A DNA stretch of 64,000 nt from Sporomusa acidovorans (GTDB lineage: Bacteria; Bacillota; Negativicutes; Sporomusales; Sporomusaceae): the NCBI RefSeq assembly GCF_900101845.1, contig NZ_FNAM01000006.1, positions 62,001 to 126,000 of the forward strand, read 5' to 3'. This document shows, piece after piece, positions 63,089 to 64,000 of the stretch (position 1 is the stretch's first letter; the number at the start of each line of letters is the position of its first letter). The position numbers were made by a program, and so were the translations under genes. Below the pieces are notes generated by a model. The model worked only from the letters and a program-made list of their open reading frames with translations, did no database searches and was not told the DNA's origin.

Positions 63089-63469
63089 ATGTCTCTTGGT
63101 AAACGGCTCGCCGCTCTGCGCGATAGCAAGGACCTTACACAAAAACAATTAGCACAACTCACAAAAATCTCTCGCTCCCGCCTATCTCTATATGAAACAG
63201 ATAAACGCGAACCGGATTTACAAACATTAAAACAACTTGCAGGTTTTTTTAACGTGTCTATTGACTATCTCGTTATTGGATATGATTCCACTTCTCCCAT
63301 ACTTCAATTTGATACTATACCTAACGATTTGCTGGAATTTCTTAAACTAAAAAATGTCCGGTTCGGCAATAAAATACTGACTGAAGAAGACAAAGCCAAA
63401 ATAAAGGCTTCGCTTGACATTATATTTTGGGATACAAAACAAAAAACAGACGAAAAATATCTTAAATGA
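63089..63469 (+). CDS. XRE-family repressor, 126 aa
   Basis: ATG with AGGAG eight bases upstream. N-terminal HTH (LGKRLAALRDSKDLTQKQLAQLTKISRSRLSLYE..., ending NVSIDYLVIG) and a short C-terminal region (DLLEFLKLKNVRFGNKILTEEDKAKIKASLD) as in ImmR/SinR-like and phage CI-like repressors. The stop lies in the terminator hairpin. Suggests a former mobile element or a stress switch; no phage genes are seen. Confidence 0.85.
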   Translation: MSLGKRLAALRDSKDLTQKQLAQLTKISRSRLSLYETDKREPDLQTLKQLAGFFNVSIDYLVIGYDSTSPILQFDTIPNDLLEFLKLKNVRFGNKILTEEDKAKIKASLDIIFWDTKQKTDEKYLK

Positions 63470-63488
63470 TTTTTTTCGTCTGTTTTTT
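63441..63488 (+). terminator. Terminator of the XRE repressor gene
   Basis: AAAAAACAGACGAAAAA/TTTTTCGTCTGTTTTTT hairpin overlapping the last codons. Confidence 0.85.
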
Positions 63489-63678
63489 ATTATCCGAACC
63501 TGTTAAGCCAAGTAGATGGGACTGTATTCCTAAAATTTCTCTAACGGTTACAGGTTATAAATCGTCAATAGTCTTTTGAAACTATTTGTCTCTTTTGTTG
63601 TTTGAAACGTTTAGTTTCTTTTATAATGAAAGCGAGGTGTTTATTTTGGATAATAATAAATCGCATAGAAGATACAAC

Positions 63679-63702
63679 GGGACGGTTCTACTGTTTCCTA
63701 CG
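63679..63702. repeat. REP-like sequence next to the transposase
   Basis: The sequence GGGACGGTTCTACTGTTTCC directly follows the transposase stop on its 3' side. Similar GGGACGGTTC-type tags accompany REP-associated transposases in many Firmicutes (recalled, not searched). Confidence 0.45.
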
Positions 63703-64000
63703 CTTTAGCTACTACATTAAAAGTGATCCCAGTTATTCTTGCTATTTGTCTAACTGATATCCCGCCATTTTCTTTAAATTGCCTTAAATAATCGTCTCTT
63801 TTTTCTTTTTCCATAGTTAGTAATTCATTAGTTGATAAATTACCCAACACTTGCTTCACAATTTGTTTTGCTTCTTCATCAGTTAATCTGCATCTTCTTT
63901 TCAATTCAAGAATATCTTCTCCGTTCTCATCCATATATTCTGCAAATAATTCTCTTGCTTTTTTAGGGTTTGATGAGAATATCTCGAGAACAAAGTTTAT
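63698..64000 (-). CDS. REP-associated tyrosine transposase (RAYT), C-terminal part, partial
   Basis: The frame is open to the window edge (101 codons; an internal ATG at 63934 is not the true start). It reads FVLEIFSSNPKKARELFAEY, EDILELKRR, and ends with a small HTH (GGISVRQIARITGITFNVVAKA), the C-terminal tail typical of Firmicute RAYT/Y1 transposases. The catalytic HUH and Tyr part would lie beyond the window. Confidence 0.7.
   Translation of the reverse strand: MNFVLEIFSSNPKKARELFAEYMDENGEDILELKRRCRLTDEEAKQIVKQVLGNLSTNELLTMEKEKRDDYLRQFKENGGISVRQIARITGITFNVVAKA

Noticed and set aside
1..64000. CRISPR array, prophage, rRNA operon or complete insertion sequence
   Set aside because: No regularly spaced repeats, phage structural genes or rRNA signatures seen. 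The only mobile-element traces are the partial RAYT at the right edge and the XRE pair.

Overview
The window looks like chromosome of a spore-forming, diderm (outer-membrane-bearing) Firmicute of the Negativicutes, most likely near Sporomusaceae. The evidence is the combination of endospore genes (cotJA-cotJB-cotJC, a Spo0E-like phosphatase, YjcZ-like mini-proteins, a YmaF-like protein) with outer-membrane proteins: an SLH-domain porin at 48.2-49.7 kb and a TPR plus beta-barrel protein at the left edge. Metabolism is anaerobic: a DMSO-reductase-type enzyme, indolepyruvate:ferredoxin oxidoreductase and the arginine deiminase pathway. No genus can be fixed from sequence reading alone.

Layout. 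1-3.2 kb: a large TPR/beta-barrel outer-membrane protein running off the left end, behind a promoter and a GEMM-I (cyclic-dinucleotide) riboswitch. 3.4-7.7 kb: PAP2 phosphatase, the cotJ operon, a PspC protein and an FtsW/RodA/SpoVE glycosyltransferase. 7.8-15.6 kb: beta-propeller protein with an apparent start-proximal frameshift, DUF2935 protein, trmB, an AAA+ regulator lacking GAFTGA, a chemoreceptor with an O2-type H-NOX domain, and a minimal siroheme protein behind a CRP/FNR-type palindrome. 15.4-25.3 kb: an unusual island of about 27 very small genes (20-151 aa), most with their own strong ribosome-binding site and many with a nearby terminator, including tandemly duplicated gene pairs, a Zn-ribbon/Phe-Arg-rich protein, duplicated YjcZ-like cassettes, sporulation-type promoter motifs and an unassigned structured RNA.

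25.5-36 kb: tRNA-Thr, HD-GYP protein, iorAB, an alpha/beta hydrolase, an FAH-family enzyme, a large Cache-GGDEF-EAL protein and a short soluble chemoreceptor. 36.1-41.3 kb: a 1,027-residue BTAD/ATPase/TPR (SARP-like) regulator divergent from an NCS1 permease, with direct repeats and a long structured leader between them. 41.3-49.7 kb: HtrA-like protease, third YjcZ-like gene, GntR regulator, dmsABC-like operon and the SLH porin. 49.8-54.5 kb: enolase-superfamily dehydratase, its MFS transporter, and a PAS-GGDEF-HD-GYP protein. 54.7-62.6 kb: two small proteins and an arginine operon read leftward (arcA-arcB-arcD-arcC-argR) ending in a chemoreceptor whose Cache domain carries an amino-acid-binding motif. 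62.7-64 kb: two XRE regulators and a truncated REP-associated transposase.

Common threads are cyclic-di-GMP signalling (riboswitch, three turnover proteins), sensing (H-NOX, Cache receptors) and late sporulation. All family assignments come from reading motifs, not from database searches.
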